Below are positions 5,773-6,596 of a DNA stretch of 6,596 nucleotides, one piece after another. How positions within the stretch are numbered: the stretch's first letter is position 1; the number at the start of each line of letters is the position of its first letter. Source of the stretch: Actinomycetes bacterium (GTDB lineage Bacteria > Actinomycetota > Actinomycetes > Actinomycetales > Cellulomonadaceae); assembly GCA_023424135.1 (NCBI GenBank), contig JAFAEH010000333.1:1-6596 (forward strand). The letters run 5' to 3'. The notes beneath the pieces are model-generated. The model ran no database searches. It was not told the DNA's origin and saw only the letters and a list, made by a program, of their open reading frames with translations. The translations under genes were made by a program, and so were the position numbers.

Positions 5773-6596
5773 GTGGGACGACTGGTCGACGCGCCGCGGG
5801 CCCTGCTGCGCGGGCTCGACGTGCTGCTCGTCGCCCTCGTGCTCGTCGCCGTGGTGCAGACCCCGGGTGCGTCGCGGTGGGTCGCCGCGGCCGTCGGCGC
5901 CGCGCTGCTCGCGGTGCACGCGTGGGGCAGGCGCCGCGTCCGCGTGCACGAGCGACGCGTCGACGGGCCACGCGGGGGTGGACGCGCCGGCGCCGTGTGG
6001 ATGGCGGCCGACCTCGCGCTGTGGGGCGGTCTGCTCGTGGTGTCGCCTGCGGCGCAGTGGGTCGCGTTCCCGCTGGTGCTGCTGCAGATGCACGTGCTGG
6101 GGCCACGCCGGGGCGTCCCGCTCACGGCGCTCACGACGGCGGCCGCGGTCGTGGCCGGGCTGGTGCGCCGCTCACCCGGCGACCCGGTCCTCGGGTACGT
6201 GCTGGGGCCTGTGGTCGGCACGGCCGTGGCGGTCGGCGTGGTGCTCGGGCTCGAGGCGCTGGTCCGCGAGTCCCAGGCGCGTCAGCGCGCGCTGGACGAG
6301 CTCACCGCGACGCGCGAGCACCTCGCGTCCGCCGAGCGCGACCGCGTCGTCGCCGTCGAGCGCGAGCGCCTCGCCCGCGAGGTCCACGACACCCTCGCCC
6401 AGGGGTTCTCGGCCGTCGAGCTGCTGCTGCGCTCCGCCCGGCAGGCCGTCGGCACCGACGACGCCCGCGCCGTCGACCTCGTCGACCGGGCCCGCGCGAC
6501 CGCGCTCGACAACCTCACCGAGGCGCGCCGGTTCGTGCGGGCGCTCGCCCCGGCCGACCTCGCGGCGTCGTCCCTGCCGGACGCGCTGCGCCGCGT
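5773..6596 (+). CDS. NarL-type sensor histidine kinase, ChrS-like (partial, 3' end beyond window)
   Basis: The first 274 codons of a membrane sensor kinase; the frame stays open to the right edge. Six hydrophobic segments are seen at about 16-28, 36-50, 75-90, 96-108, 117-131 and 139-161, with almost no extracytoplasmic loops, so the signal is likely sensed within the membrane. A charged helical linker (163-200) leads to the HisKA_3 dimerisation domain, with the phosphorylated His predicted at H205 in RLAREVHDTLAQGFSAVELLL, then DNLTEARRFVRAL (246-258). The ATPase domain would lie outside the window, probably followed by a LuxR/NarL-type response regulator. An in-frame TAG at 5761 makes the GTG at 5773 the first possible start. 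Position divergent from an FtsX-type ABC exporter and six membrane segments match corynebacterial ChrS, the heme-responsive kinase that drives hrtBA; heme as the signal is an inference. It could instead sense antibiotics or envelope stress, as LiaS-like kinases do. Confidence 0.9.
   Translation, partial: MGRLVDAPRALLRGLDVLLVALVLVAVVQTPGASRWVAAAVGAALLAVHAWGRRRVRVHERRVDGPRGGGRAGAVWMAADLALWGGLLVVSPAAQWVAFPLVLLQMHVLGPRRGVPLTALTTAAAVVAGLVRRSPGDPVLGYVLGPVVGTAVAVGVVLGLEALVRESQARQRALDELTATREHLASAERDRVVAVERERLAREVHDTLAQGFSAVELLLRSARQAVGTDDARAVDLVDRARATALDNLTEARRFVRALAPADLAASSLPDALRR

Noticed and set aside
4535..6093. A 519-residue version of the permease beginning at 6093
   Set aside because: The first 159 residues are His/Arg/Pro-rich and antisense to the histidine kinase; the conserved permease begins at GTG 5616 after a GGAGGT.

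Overview
The base composition (G+C clearly above 70 %, third codon positions almost all G or C), the GTG starts and the apparent leaderless promoters point to a high-GC actinobacterium. The protein style fits a Cellulomonas-like member of the Micrococcales, but no rRNA or marker gene in the window fixes the genus. The window is ordinary chromosome: no mobile element, tRNA, rRNA or CRISPR array was seen. Eight protein genes are supported, seven complete and one cut by the right edge.

Layout. (1) 58-1059 (-): an unusual protein with four cold-shock domains and an arginine/glycine-rich linker encoded by a 15-bp tandem repeat. (2) 1189-2214 (-) and 2308-2730 (+): a YafY-type HTH/WYL regulator divergent from a small PhnB-like VOC protein, with a 25-bp near-perfect palindrome between them as the probable shared operator. 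(3) 2813-3271 (-) and 3366-3821 (+): an Lrp/AsnC regulator divergent from a single-domain rhodanese with a CWGPGC active-site loop. (4) 3831-4520 (-) and 4534-5616 (-): an ABC exporter pair, FtsX/DevC-type permease followed by its ATPase, divergent from a NarL-type sensor histidine kinase (5773 to the right edge). This last arrangement matches the corynebacterial heme-exporter locus hrtBA/chrSA.

How it works together. The window reads as three regulator-target modules placed back to back, each a regulator or sensor transcribed away from its likely target. In all three, the regulator start codon lies 6-7 nt after a TANNNT -10 hexamer with no Shine-Dalgarno sequence, which suggests leaderless mRNAs. 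Three other genes (VOC protein, permease, ATPase) and the cold-shock gene have recognisable ribosome-binding sites. Function of the modules is inferred from family and synteny: heme or other hydrophobic-compound export for the ABC/kinase module, sulfur transfer under amino-acid-type sensing for the Lrp/rhodanese module, unknown for the WYL/VOC module.
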